Assembly: GCA_963662895.1 (NCBI GenBank)
Contig: OY759981.1
Span: 1,302,001-1,366,000 of the forward strand
DNA length: 64,000 nt
Reading direction: 5' to 3'
Origin: GWE2-42-39 sp963662895
Lineage (GTDB): Bacteria; Bacteroidota; Bacteroidia; Bacteroidales; Prolixibacteraceae
A model generated the notes under the pieces. That model made no database searches and was not told where the DNA came from. It worked only from the letters and a program-made list of their open reading frames with translations. The position numbers and the translations under genes were made by a program. Positions 50,079 to 59,490 of this stretch are shown here, one piece after another (positions within the stretch are counted from its first letter, which is position 1; every line of letters starts with the position of its first letter).

Positions 50079-50444
50079 TTAACCTTGCAGTATAATATCG
50101 CTGTCAATATTTAATTTTTTATGTAATTCCCTGGCTACATTAAGGGATATTTCACGTTTACCATTTAAGTATTCACTAATCCTCGATGATGTTGTGCCCA
50201 GCAATTTTGCCAGGTCTTTATTCTTTATTTTAAGCTCTTCCTTTCTAAGGCGGATTACATCAATTAAAGATGGCATCCCAATTTCATAATGAAGTTCCTC
50301 ATAGGCTTCTACAATATCGGATGCTTCAAGGAACCTTTTCAGCTCAAGATTATTTTCATCCTCAATTTCATCAACCTTATCAATTAATTCATCTATGGTC
50401 AATAAGGCTTTTGCATACTGTTCATGTGTTATTATTTTTTCCAT
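50079..50444 (-). CDS. higA: HigA-type antitoxin, copy B
   Basis: 121 residues, the same protein sequence as copy A (46424-46789): N-terminal helices and an XRE-type HTH (DLAKLLGTTSSRISEYLNGK). It lies four bases after higB copy B. The DNA of the two copies differs only by synonymous changes, for example near 46546/50201 and 46600/50255. Confidence 0.88.
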   Translation of the reverse strand: MEKIITHEQYAKALLTIDELIDKVDEIEDENNLELKRFLEASDIVEAYEELHYEIGMPSLIDVIRLRKEELKIKNKDLAKLLGTTSSRISEYLNGKREISLNVARELHKKLNIDSDIILQG

Positions 50445-50448
50445 ATCC

Positions 50449-50745
50449 CTACAATTTATCTATGTTTTTAATCCTGTCATAATCTTTATGGTTACCGACC
50501 CAACGTATATACATACGTTTAAATACAAATTTTACCTTTGCCACAATCCGGTAGTGGTTACCCCTTACATTGAAAACATAACGTTCATTCCCCACCGAAT
50601 CAACAGAATTGAATGTTTTCTTCATATCGCTAAAATTGTCCCACTCTGCTTTCCTGGCCCTTTTGTACCAATCTTGCATTGGTACTTTTGCGGCCGGGTC
50701 TTTTTCAAAGAACTCTCTAAGTTTTCTAAATGAAATAATCCTCAT
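50449..50745 (-). CDS. higB: HigB-type toxin (RelE-like mRNA interferase), copy B
   Basis: 98 residues, identical to copy A except Val for Ala in KVKFVFKRM. Intact HigB_toxin fold signatures (NVRGNHYRIVAK, WVGNHKDYDR). Because both antitoxins are identical, each copy can neutralise the other's toxin, so loss of one locus should be tolerated. Confidence 0.9.
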   Translation of the reverse strand: MRIISFRKLREFFEKDPAAKVPMQDWYKRARKAEWDNFSDMKKTFNSVDSVGNERYVFNVRGNHYRIVAKVKFVFKRMYIRWVGNHKDYDRIKNIDKL

Positions 50746-50899
50746 AAATTCAAATTGAAGTTACAAATATAGTAATTTATTACATAATGTGGAATTTCAT
50801 ATTGCTTCTTTAATTTTTTTCTCACTTTTGAGATTGTGTGTCTGGAACATCCAGGCATATCTTGAATGTAGTTATAACTTTTTCTATCTTTCTTTTAAA

Positions 50900-51096
50900 G
50901 GATGAGTCCCGACTGGGTATCAAAAATCATAAAACCAGCACTGCTTTTTTGTTTTGAAAATGGTTATAAATCCCCCGTAAGACTTTCCCGTCAACTGCCA
51001 CTCCAATAGAATTGCCTTTGTCTGTCCTCCAGCAAAGATTGGAAATATTCCTTGCTTTTAGACTATCTGAAGAGGATTTAGAATTGAACAGCCCTG
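50900..51096 (-). pseudogene. ISAs1-family transposase fragment with an end-like sequence
   Basis: Minus-strand translation gives NISNLCWRTDKGNSIGVAVD and then GKVLRGIYNHFQNKKAVLVL before a stop; the xxxDGKxLRG motif is diagnostic of ISAs1/H-repeat DDE transposases. Both termini of the protein are missing. Upstream, 51077-51096 (TTTAGAATTGAACAGCCCTG) recurs exactly at 12743-12762 and, read as CAGGGCTGTTCA..., looks like an IS terminal repeat. The distance between the two is too short for an intact element, so an internal deletion is likely. Confidence 0.6.
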
Positions 51097-51164
51097 GAAA
51101 TGATTACAGTTCTTTTTGAAGATGGGATATATATTTTTACTTTTGAAGGCAACTTTGCGTTGGA

Positions 51165-51773
51165 ATGGAAGCTATTAATATTGAACAAATAGATGGAAGA
51201 TTAACCAGAAAGGGATTACAGACTTTGATGGATTTGTATTCCAGTGATTTGTTCTTTTTTGTTCGCGGAATTGTCCGTAACAATGAGATAGCAGAAGAAC
51301 TGGTAAGTGATGTTTTTGTGAAAATATGGAATAAACGGGAGCATTTTTCTGATATTATTAATGTGAAATCATACGTGTTTATTCTTGCAAGAAATGAAAG
51401 CATCTCCTTTATCCGGAAAAACAAACGGGTGAAAATTGTTAGTATTGAAGAGATCAGTGATTATTATTTTGCCCCGTTGGAAAATGATGGATCTGATTTG
51501 TTTGATCAGACCATGATCAATCAGATCAATGAAGCAATCGATGCATTGCCTGTTAAATGCAAAATGGCATTTAGTTTGGCAAAAGTCAATGGATTAAAAT
51601 ACAAAGAGATTGCTGAAATTATGGAAATTTCACCGTTAACAGTGAAAAATCATATAGCCTATGCCCTTGAAAAGATTTGTTCAAAGGTAGGTGTATCCAA
51701 AAAAGGCAGGATTAGCAATGCCGATATTTACCTCTTTTTGTTTGTTGGAGGATATAAAATAAAACAAGATTAG
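51165..51773 (+). CDS. ECF RNA polymerase sigma factor (FecI/SusC-associated)
   Basis: 202 residues. The sigma-2 region (about 20-90) includes LFFFVRGIVRNNEIAEELVS and DVFVKIWNKRE, the core-binding and -10 recognition helices; sigma-4 (about 130-185) has ALPVKCKMAFSLAKVNGLKY then KEIAEIMEISPLTVKNHIAY for -35 recognition. Followed by a FecR anti-sigma gene after 81 bases and a SusC with STN domain, which is the standard trans-envelope signalling set of Bacteroidota glycan loci. It should direct transcription of the locus when the ligand is present. Confidence 0.93.
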   Translation: MEAINIEQIDGRLTRKGLQTLMDLYSSDLFFFVRGIVRNNEIAEELVSDVFVKIWNKREHFSDIINVKSYVFILARNESISFIRKNKRVKIVSIEEISDYYFAPLENDGSDLFDQTMINQINEAIDALPVKCKMAFSLAKVNGLKYKEIAEIMEISPLTVKNHIAYALEKICSKVGVSKKGRISNADIYLFLFVGGYKIKQD

Positions 51774-51854
51774 TCCTACCGGTCAAAAAAAATCATTTCT
51801 TTTTTAGTCCATTTTTAAAAAGATAGCGTCTTGAAGTTTTAGAAGACATTAAAA

Positions 51855-52817
51855 ATGGAAGAAGAAAAACAATTATTCAACAAAATCTCGGATTATTATT
51901 CGGGAGAAGAAAACACTGAAACACTGAAAGAGGAATTGGAGAATGCCCCAGGGACAAAAGAGTTGTTCCATTGGATTGATTTGCTGTGGAATAATTTAGC
52001 GCCTAAGTCAGCAGATTCGGGCCGGAGGATACAGCAACGAGCCCGGGACAAACTAAAATTCGTAAAACATGCGACGTCTTCTTTTATGTTGAGGGCAGTA
52101 AAATATGCCGCAGTTGTTTTATTAGCCCTGAGCATTGGCGGCATTGTCTGGTTTTTTTCAGGAGAAGATGTTCGGATGATTACAGCTGATACTAAAATTG
52201 GAGAAATTAAGATAATTAACCTGCCTGACGGGTCTAAAGCCTGGTTAAACGCACAATCGTCTATCAGTTATCCTGAACATTTCAATAAAAAATTGCGGGA
52301 AGTAACAATAGACGGAGAAGTGTATTTTGAAGTGGAACACGACAAAGAACATCCGTTTATTGTTCATTCAACTCTGGTTAATGTGAAGGTGTTGGGAACA
52401 AGTTTTATGCTGAGTAATTATGCCAATGAGCCAATCATTTATACTTATTTGGCAAAAGGGCGGGTCGATTTAGAATTAAAGAAATTAGAAAAAGTTGTGA
52501 AATTAGTTCCGGGAGATGAAGTTTCTTATAACAAACAAACCTCAGTTGTTACCAAAGGAAATAATCACTGTCCGGTAGTTGATGCCTGGCGGTTTGGTAA
52601 AATTTCATTTTATAATGAATCACTGTATGAGATTGCCCGTAAGTTGGAACGAAAATTTGGAAAAGAAATTCGAATCCAGGATGAAGAAGTCGGGAATATG
52701 AAATATACCGCTGATTTTGATTCAGAAAACCTGGAACAAATCCTGAAGTTCTTTAGTAAAGTGTCAGGCATAACGTATCGAAAAACTAAAAACGGATATT
52801 TAGTAATAAAGAAATAA
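51855..52817 (+). CDS. FecR-family anti-sigma factor
   Basis: 320 residues: a cytoplasmic N-terminal sigma-binding part (1-80), one membrane segment (AAVVLLALSIGGIVWFF, about 87-103), the periplasmic FecR domain (about 110-205: LPDGSKAWLNAQSSISYPEH, VTIDGEVYFEVEHD, FIVHSTLVNVKVLGTSF) and a C-terminal DUF4974/STN-like part (YEIARKLERKFGKEIRI). It contacts the STN domain of SusC in the periplasm and holds the sigma factor until signalled. Same strand, between sigma and SusC. Confidence 0.93.
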   Translation: MEEEKQLFNKISDYYSGEENTETLKEELENAPGTKELFHWIDLLWNNLAPKSADSGRRIQQRARDKLKFVKHATSSFMLRAVKYAAVVLLALSIGGIVWFFSGEDVRMITADTKIGEIKIINLPDGSKAWLNAQSSISYPEHFNKKLREVTIDGEVYFEVEHDKEHPFIVHSTLVNVKVLGTSFMLSNYANEPIIYTYLAKGRVDLELKKLEKVVKLVPGDEVSYNKQTSVVTKGNNHCPVVDAWRFGKISFYNESLYEIARKLERKFGKEIRIQDEEVGNMKYTADFDSENLEQILKFFSKVSGITYRKTKNGYLVIKK

Positions 52818-52850
52818 TTGCCTATGAAAATAAATAGTTAATAATAAAAT

Positions 52851-52883
52851 AGACAACGAAAATGCGCTCACATCCTCGTTGTC
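52851..52883 (+). promoter_or_regulatory. Leader hairpin upstream of susC
   Basis: AGACAACGA (52851-52859) pairs perfectly with TCGTTGTCT (52875-52883); the loop is 15 bases and no T-run follows. It lies 55 bases before the SusC start, comparable in place to the hairpin at 6477-6510. It may be a 5'-leader stabiliser or processing site. Confidence 0.45.
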
Positions 52884-52938
52884 TGAAAATCAAAATCACA
52901 TTAACGAAAAAAGGTTAAATCGCTAATAAAACAAATTT

Positions 52939-55900
52939 ATGAAAAAAAGTAATGTATGGAAGGTTTATCCCAAAGATAAGCCAGACAAATTTTTGTTAAT
53001 TATGAAATTAACGTTTTTACTCACTATTCTTTTTGTATTGAATGCAAGGGCAGACAGTTATTCCCAGAGAATAAAACTGGATGCAAATATTCAACAGTTA
53101 ACTCTGAAAGAATTGTTTGAACAAATTAAATCCCAGTCAGATTTCCGGTTTCTTTATAATAATGATTTGGTAAACGATGATCAACGGATCAATATTGATG
53201 TAAAAAACGGTTCTGTCAAAGACATTTTAACTGAGGTCCTGGGTAAATCGAACCTGGCATTCCAGGTTGTTGACAACCAGATTATGGTATATCCTGCCCT
53301 GGAAAGAGAGAATATACAAACACTGAAGAATGTGATAAGAGGTAAAATTACTGATTCCGACGGGAAACCTCTTCCCGGTGTAACAATCACAATCGTTGGG
53401 TCAACACGGGGGGTTATTACCGACAATGACGGAACTTATAGTATTGATGCGGCTCCTAACGACAAACTGGTTGTTAGCTTCATTGGAATGGAAAGCCAGT
53501 TAATAGAAATTAAAGGACGGAATAAAATTAATATTGTATTGAAAGTAAAGTCGGAGGAACTCTCAGATGTTACAGTCGTTGCTTATGCCAAACAAAAAAA
53601 AGAAAGTGTATTAGCATCAATAGAAACGGTAAAACCGGAAGAACTAAGGATTCCTTCAAGTAACCTCACTACAGCTCTTGCCGGGCGTATGGCAGGAATT
53701 ATTTCCTATCAGCGAAGCGGGGAACCGGGAGAGGACAATGCCCAGTTTTTTATTCGGGGTGTAACAACTTTTGGCTATAAGAAAGACCCGCTTATCCTGA
53801 TTGACGGGATAGAATTATCGTCCTCCGATTTAAGCCGCCTGCATCCTGACGATATTGCCGCCTTTTCAATTATGAAAGATGCAACAGCAACGGCCTTATA
53901 TGGAGCAAGGGGGGCCAATGGCGTGATTCTGGTAACAACCAGGGAGGGGAAGGAAGGAAAAGCAAAAGTGAGCATACGTTTTGAAACATCAATGTCCGAA
54001 CCGACAAAAGAAGTGGAACTGGCCGACCCGATAACCTATATGTATTTGCACAACGAAGCAGTACGGACAAGAGATCCCCTGGGCTTCTTACCTTATTCGC
54101 AGGAAAAAATTGAAAATACAATTAAGGGAACAAACCCTTATGTTTATCCGCAAACCGACTGGCAGGACGCTTTATTAAAAAAGCATACCATTAATAAACG
54201 CCTTAATTTTAACATCAGCGGAGGAGGAAAAATTGCCCGTTATTATTTGTCGGGAGGAGTAACTCAGGATAACGGAATGTTAAATGTGGACAAACAAAAT
54301 GATTTTAACAGCAATATTGATTTAAAGCATTATACAATGCGATCGAATATCAATATTAACCTTACCTCCAAAACAGAGGCTGTAATCCGGATGCATGGTA
54401 CTTTCGACGATTACCGGGGACCTATACATGGCGGTTCTAAAATGTACGGTATGATTATGCGCTCAAATCCCGTGTTGTTTCCTGCCTATTACAAACCGGA
54501 TGAAGCCAATACCTATACCCATCATATTTTGTTTGGAAATTACGGAGACGGCGATTACCTGAACCCCTATGCCGAGATGGTAAAGGGATATAAAGAATAC
54601 AGCCGTTCTTTGATGCTTGCCCAGGTTGAGCTAAAACAGGATCTGGACTTTATTACCAAAGGGCTAAAGGCACGGATATTGGGAAATACAACGCGTAATT
54701 CGTATTTTGATGTTACCCGTAGTTACAGCCCGTATTATTATTGTGTAAAAGATTACGATAACCGGAAAGATACCTACGAACTGAAACTCTTGAATTCCGA
54801 TACCGGTCACGAATATTTGGATTATTCGGAAGGAGGTAAACTTGTATCCTCCTCTTTTTACGGAGAAGCAGCGTTAGATTATGAACGGGAAATCAATGAA
54901 AAACACTATGTCAGCGGATTATTGGTAGGAGTTATCCGTCATCAATTATCGGGAAATGCCGGCGATTTGCAAAAATCGTTACCGTATCGCAACCTCGGGC
55001 TTTCCGGGCGTTTTACTTATTCGTACGATAAAAAATATTTCGCCGAATTTAATTTTGGATACAACGGAACAGAGCGTTTTGCCAAAAACGAACGTTTCGG
55101 CTTCTTCCCCTCGGTAGGGCTAGGGTGGTTTGTGTCTAAAGAGAATTTTTGGGAGCCGCTAAAGGAAACAATAACAAAATTGAAATTAAAATTAACCTAT
55201 GGTTTGGTGGGGAACGATGCTATTGGAGATGAAAATGACCGTTTTTTCTACCTTTCAAATGTTAATATGGACAATAGCGACAAAGGTTATACCTGGGGTA
55301 CCGATGGTCTGAACAAATGGAATGGCGTATCCATATCGAGATATGCCAATGATAAAATAACCTGGGAAACGGCCACAAAAACCAATCTCGGAGCAGAAGT
55401 TTCGTTTTTTGACAAGATTGATATTGAATTAGACCTTTTCAGGGAATACCGAAAGAACATCCTGTTCGACCGTTTGGCTTTTGCTACCTTTGGGCTGCAA
55501 TCTAAAACAAAGGCAAATGTAGGAGAAGCTTCCGCGAAGGGAATTGACCTTTCAATTGATATTCAGCATAATTTCAACAAAAATTTATGGATTACAGCAC
55601 GGGGAAACTTTACCTATGCAAAGGGGAAAAAAGAAAAGGTTGAAGAATCCGATTATAGCGCAACCCCCTGGATGTCGCGTGTAGGCCAGCCCATTAATCA
55701 GGTTTGGGGCTATGTTGCTGAACGTTTGTTTGTCGACGATAACGATGTCGAGAACTCTCCGGAGCAGGAACTTGGAAGTATCGTCCGTGGCGGAGATATA
55801 AAATACAAAGATATCAATGGAGACGATAAAATTACGGATATAGACAAAGTGCCGATAGGGTTCCCTTCTGTCCCTGAAATAATTTACGGATTTGGAAGTT

Positions 55901-56370
55901 CGATTGGCTATAAAGGATTCGATTTTTCTTTCTTTTTCCAGGGATCAGCCCGATCATCTTTCTGGGTCGATCCGGGCAAGACCGCTCCGTTTGTTGATAA
56001 TGATAAAGATTTTGAAGCCAATAATGCCCTGCTGAAAGTTTATGCTGACAGCTATTGGTCTGAAGCAAACAAAAATGTTTATGCATTATGGCCACGTCTT
56101 TCATATAAGCATGAAGACAACAACGAAGTGATTAGTACCTGGTTTATGCACAACGGGGCATTTCTGCGTTTAAAATCAGTAGAATTTGGTTATGCAATTC
56201 CACAGCAATTGTACCAAAGGGCGAAGATACAATACATCCGTTTTTATGTGAGCGGAACCAATTTACTTACCTTTAGTAAATTCAAGCTCTGGGATCCCGA
56301 AATGGGAGGAAACGGCTTAGGATATCCTATTCAGCGTGTATTTAACGTGGGCTTACAAGTTTCATTCTAA
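52939..56370 (+). CDS. SusC/RagA-family TonB-dependent transporter with STN domain
   Basis: 1143 residues. An N-terminal hydrophilic tail precedes the signal segment (MKLTFLLTILFVLNARADS, about 24-42). The STN signalling domain follows (about 48-117: LTLKELFEQIKSQSDFRFLY, ...VVDNQIMVYP), then the CarboxypepD_reg-like domain (about 130-205: ITDSDGKPLPGVTITIVG), the plug with DATATALYGARGANGVILVT near 313-332, and the beta-barrel ending FNVGLQVSF. The STN domain couples ligand import to the FecR/sigma pair encoded just upstream. SusD starts 14 bases later. Composition is AT-richer than the SusC at 7 kb. Confidence 0.96.
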   Translation: MKKSNVWKVYPKDKPDKFLLIMKLTFLLTILFVLNARADSYSQRIKLDANIQQLTLKELFEQIKSQSDFRFLYNNDLVNDDQRINIDVKNGSVKDILTEVLGKSNLAFQVVDNQIMVYPALERENIQTLKNVIRGKITDSDGKPLPGVTITIVGSTRGVITDNDGTYSIDAAPNDKLVVSFIGMESQLIEIKGRNKINIVLKVKSEELSDVTVVAYAKQKKESVLASIETVKPEELRIPSSNLTTALAGRMAGIISYQRSGEPGEDNAQFFIRGVTTFGYKKDPLILIDGIELSSSDLSRLHPDDIAAFSIMKDATATALYGARGANGVILVTTREGKEGKAKVSIRFETSMSEPTKEVELADPITYMYLHNEAVRTRDPLGFLPYSQEKIENTIKGTNPYVYPQTDWQDALLKKHTINKRLNFNISGGGKIARYYLSGGVTQDNGMLNVDKQNDFNSNIDLKHYTMRSNININLTSKTEAVIRMHGTFDDYRGPIHGGSKMYGMIMRSNPVLFPAYYKPDEANTYTHHILFGNYGDGDYLNPYAEMVKGYKEYSRSLMLAQVELKQDLDFITKGLKARILGNTTRNSYFDVTRSYSPYYYCVKDYDNRKDTYELKLLNSDTGHEYLDYSEGGKLVSSSFYGEAALDYEREINEKHYVSGLLVGVIRHQLSGNAGDLQKSLPYRNLGLSGRFTYSYDKKYFAEFNFGYNGTERFAKNERFGFFPSVGLGWFVSKENFWEPLKETITKLKLKLTYGLVGNDAIGDENDRFFYLSNVNMDNSDKGYTWGTDGLNKWNGVSISRYANDKITWETATKTNLGAEVSFFDKIDIELDLFREYRKNILFDRLAFATFGLQSKTKANVGEASAKGIDLSIDIQHNFNKNLWITARGNFTYAKGKKEKVEESDYSATPWMSRVGQPINQVWGYVAERLFVDDNDVENSPEQELGSIVRGGDIKYKDINGDDKITDIDKVPIGFPSVPEIIYGFGSSIGYKGFDFSFFFQGSARSSFWVDPGKTAPFVDNDKDFEANNALLKVYADSYWSEANKNVYALWPRLSYKHEDNNEVISTWFMHNGAFLRLKSVEFGYAIPQQLYQRAKIQYIRFYVSGTNLLTFSKFKLWDPEMGGNGLGYPIQRVFNVGLQVSF

Positions 56371-56384
56371 AAACAGTTTACATC

Positions 56385-58271
56385 ATGAAAAAAACATATT
56401 TTTATAGAATTATAGTTGTTGGGGTTTTGCTTTTTTGTTGCGGGGCATGTGATTATCTGGATGTTGTCCCGGATAATATAGCTACAATAGACAATGCTTT
56501 TACGGATAAATACAATGCCGAAAAATATTTGGCAACTTGTTATAACTATCTTCCAAATTTTGGTGATCCCTGGGTTAACCCGGGGCTATTATCCGGAGAC
56601 GAAATCTGGTTTAACGAAAAAGTCTCTGATGGAAAGGTTACCTCTACCATGATTGCAAAGGGGTATCAGAATACAACAGAACCTTACCTGGGCTTTTGGT
56701 CCGGATCACATAGTGGAAAGAACCTGTTCGTGGGCATTCGTGATTGCAATATTTTTATCGAAGAGATTGGAAAAGTTCCGGGACTCTCTGATATGGAAAG
56801 GAAACAATGGATTGCAGAAGTAAAATTTCTGAAAGCCTATTACCATTTCTGGTTATACCGAAGCTACGGGGCAATTCCTATCGTTCGCGAAAATTTACCC
56901 ATCAATACTTCTATCGATGATGTGAAAGTATATCGCGACCCTGCCGACGATGTGCTCGATTATATTGTTCAAATAATTGATGAAGCCATTCCCGATCTGC
57001 CATTGACTCTTATGTCCGAAACCGGCGATTTTGGAAGGATAACTCAGCCCATTGCGAAATCAATAAAAGCCCTGGTTTTAGTAACGGCTGCCAGTCCCCT
57101 GTTTAACGGGAACCCTGACTTTGCCGGACTTGAAGATAACCGGGGGGTAAAATTGTTCAATGCTACTTATGATGCCTCAAAGTGGCAAAAAGCCGCCGAT
57201 GCTGCTTTGGATGCTATTGAAACATGCGAATCCGCCAGCTTTGTACTGTATGACGAAAACCCGTCACGTTTCGCGCATTCCGACACGATGCTACTTGAGA
57301 TGAAGCTTCGTTCGATTGTTACCTCCAAGGCAAGTCCTGAAGTGATTTGGGCAGCAACGAATTTCCGTTTTGCAAAAAAATATCAACAGATGTGTCAGCC
57401 CTTGCTTGTTTCCGTAAGTTCGGGGAACCCGGTATCACAATACTATGCTCCATCATTGCGTATGGCCGAACTTTTTTATACAAAAAACGGGGTGCCGATT
57501 GATGAAGACCCTTCGTTTGATTATGGGAACCGTTATAAATTGCGTAAAGCTACATCCGAAGAGAGTGACTATGTAAGAAGCGGGGAGCAAACGGCCATTC
57601 TGCATTTCGACCGGGAAGCCCGTTTTTATGCTGACATTGCATTTGACCGCGGAACGTATGTGCTGGATCCAAATTATTACTATGTACAGTGCAGGGCTAC
57701 CGAACTGGCTACGAAACGAAACCCGGAAGATTATTCGGCAACCGGTTATTTTTGTAAAAAACTGATAAACCCTCAAAATGCTTTTTCCGGAAATGATTAT
57801 GCTCCTGATTATGAATTTCCATTCCCTATAATGCGCCTGGCCGATTTGTATTTGCTATATGCCGAAGCATTAAACGAAGTAAAAGATGCCCCGGATGCTG
57901 ATGTGTATGAATATATTGACAAGATAAGGGCAAGGGCCGGACTAAAAGGAGTGGTCGAAAGCTGGGGGCAACATTCTACAAATCCCAATAGACCAGCGAC
58001 AAAGGAAGGAATGCGGAGCATCATTCAGCAGGAACGAATGATTGAACTGGCCTTTGAAGGACAACGATTCTGGGATTTACGCAGGTGGAAACGGGCAAAA
58101 GAATTTATGAACAAACCCATAAAAGGATGGAGTGTAAATGAAAGAGGTCTTGACTTTTACAACATCACTACCATTTATTCTCCAAAATTTGATTTTAAAG
58201 ACTACCTGTGGCCTGTTAAAGAAGATGAAATAATTAAAAATCCAAACTTGATTCAAAATCCGGGATGGTAA
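56385..58271 (+). CDS. SusD/RagB-family surface lipoprotein
   Basis: 628 residues: lipobox LFCCGAC with YLDVVPDN directly after, the typical SusD start. SusD-like helices (WIAEVKFLKAYYHFWLYRSY, GAIPIVRENLP) and the C-terminal RagB/SusD domain (MRLADLYLLYAEALNEVKDA, ...IELAFEGQRFWDLRRWKRAK) end in LIQNPGW, the classical QNPGW/Y ending. It should form the lid of the SusC barrel encoded immediately upstream and bind the glycan at the surface. Confidence 0.96.
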   Translation: MKKTYFYRIIVVGVLLFCCGACDYLDVVPDNIATIDNAFTDKYNAEKYLATCYNYLPNFGDPWVNPGLLSGDEIWFNEKVSDGKVTSTMIAKGYQNTTEPYLGFWSGSHSGKNLFVGIRDCNIFIEEIGKVPGLSDMERKQWIAEVKFLKAYYHFWLYRSYGAIPIVRENLPINTSIDDVKVYRDPADDVLDYIVQIIDEAIPDLPLTLMSETGDFGRITQPIAKSIKALVLVTAASPLFNGNPDFAGLEDNRGVKLFNATYDASKWQKAADAALDAIETCESASFVLYDENPSRFAHSDTMLLEMKLRSIVTSKASPEVIWAATNFRFAKKYQQMCQPLLVSVSSGNPVSQYYAPSLRMAELFYTKNGVPIDEDPSFDYGNRYKLRKATSEESDYVRSGEQTAILHFDREARFYADIAFDRGTYVLDPNYYYVQCRATELATKRNPEDYSATGYFCKKLINPQNAFSGNDYAPDYEFPFPIMRLADLYLLYAEALNEVKDAPDADVYEYIDKIRARAGLKGVVESWGQHSTNPNRPATKEGMRSIIQQERMIELAFEGQRFWDLRRWKRAKEFMNKPIKGWSVNERGLDFYNITTIYSPKFDFKDYLWPVKEDEIIKNPNLIQNPGW

Positions 58272-58307
58272 GCAATAATTATATTTTAAAGACTTAAAAC
58301 CAATGAT

Positions 58308-59483
58308 ATGAAAAATATAAATATCCTGTATTTGGGTTTATTCCTGTTGTTCCTTTATAATGCGTGTCAGGAACTGGACAGGGAGCCATTAACAAAAGAT
58401 ACAACTATTCCGGGAAATGTAATTGATCCTGATATTGAAAATATTCCGGGAGGTGCTATTATCAGTTACACTTTGCCGGATGAAACCGATCTGCTGTATG
58501 TTAAAGCAGAATATACGCTTACAAACGGACAAAAATTTGATACCCGGAGTTCAATCTATTTAAATTCTATAAAAATTGAAGGCTACGGGGATACTATTGT
58601 ACACGAAGTAAAACTATATACCGTTGACAGGAGTGAAAATGTTTCTCAACCTTTGTCGGTAAAAATACAGCCGCAGGAGCCGGCAGTGAATACAGTTATG
58701 GCAAGCATGGAAATGGCTGCTGATTTCGGGGGAGTTCGCTATACATGGAGCAACCCCGACAGTTGTGCTTTATCTTTTATTATTCTGACAAGAGACACTC
58801 TTGGAGTGCTGTATCCCATTGAAACAGTGTATAGTGGAGTTGTTGAAGGAAGTTACAATCTTAGGGGGTTCGAACCTAAAGAGAATACATTTGGTATCAT
58901 CATGAGGGATCGATGGGATAACTATTCCGATACGCTTTTAACGTCATTAACACCGATGTTGGAAAAAAAACTGGATAAAACGAAATTTAATAAAATAGTC
59001 CTGGACGGGGATGCAAATGTCGATAACTGGGGCGGGAGATATGAATATCTGTATGATGATAATATTGAAACTTTCTGCCATTCAAATGCAGGAACCGGTT
59101 GGCCTCATTATATTACGCTCGACTTAGGGAGTACCGTAAGGTTAAGCCGTTTTGTCATGGTTCAGCGCCAGGGGGATAGCGGGATGCTTTATAACAGAGG
59201 AAATCCCCGGCTGTCTGAAATTTGGGGCAGAGTTACCAAACCAACCGATGGAAGCTGGGACGGATGGACCAAACTCCGGGATTGTGTCGCAATACGTCCG
59301 ACTGAAGCTGGTGGAACACCTGAAGAAGATGAAAAAAGAGCCAAAGAAGGTGATGAATACCCGTTTAGTTTAGAAACCCCGGAAGTAAGGTATGTCAGGA
59401 TACTCATTAATGAAACCTGGGGAGAAACCGGATTTGTTCATTTTTCCGAATTAACTTTTTACGGACAAGAAGTGAATAATTAA
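58308..59483 (+). CDS. Surface lipoprotein with DUF4959/DUF5000-like and discoidin-like domains
   Basis: 391 residues. Lipobox LLFLYNAC. An N-terminal Ig-like region (GAIISYTLPDETDLLYVKAE), a second Ig-like region (about 120-215) and a C-terminal F5/8-type-C-like module (about 235-389: WPHYITLDLGSTVRLSRFVM, RYVRILINETWGETGFVHFS) give the DUF4959-DUF5126-DUF5000 plan of SusC/D-linked glycan-binding lipoproteins. It probably helps capture the polysaccharide at the cell surface (SGBP-like). It lies 36 bases after SusD. Confidence 0.88.
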   Translation: MKNINILYLGLFLLFLYNACQELDREPLTKDTTIPGNVIDPDIENIPGGAIISYTLPDETDLLYVKAEYTLTNGQKFDTRSSIYLNSIKIEGYGDTIVHEVKLYTVDRSENVSQPLSVKIQPQEPAVNTVMASMEMAADFGGVRYTWSNPDSCALSFIILTRDTLGVLYPIETVYSGVVEGSYNLRGFEPKENTFGIIMRDRWDNYSDTLLTSLTPMLEKKLDKTKFNKIVLDGDANVDNWGGRYEYLYDDNIETFCHSNAGTGWPHYITLDLGSTVRLSRFVMVQRQGDSGMLYNRGNPRLSEIWGRVTKPTDGSWDGWTKLRDCVAIRPTEAGGTPEEDEKRAKEGDEYPFSLETPEVRYVRILINETWGETGFVHFSELTFYGQEVNN

Positions 59484-59490
59484 TGTTAAA

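Larger units (their letters stand above)
49938..50897. repeat. Direct repeat B (about 960 bp) carrying higBA
   Basis: Same orientation as repeat A at 46268-47242, whose start lies 3670 bases to the left. The right end at CTTTCTTTTA changes abruptly into ISAs1-like transposase sequence. The near identity points to a recent duplication or ongoing gene conversion. Confidence 0.9.
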
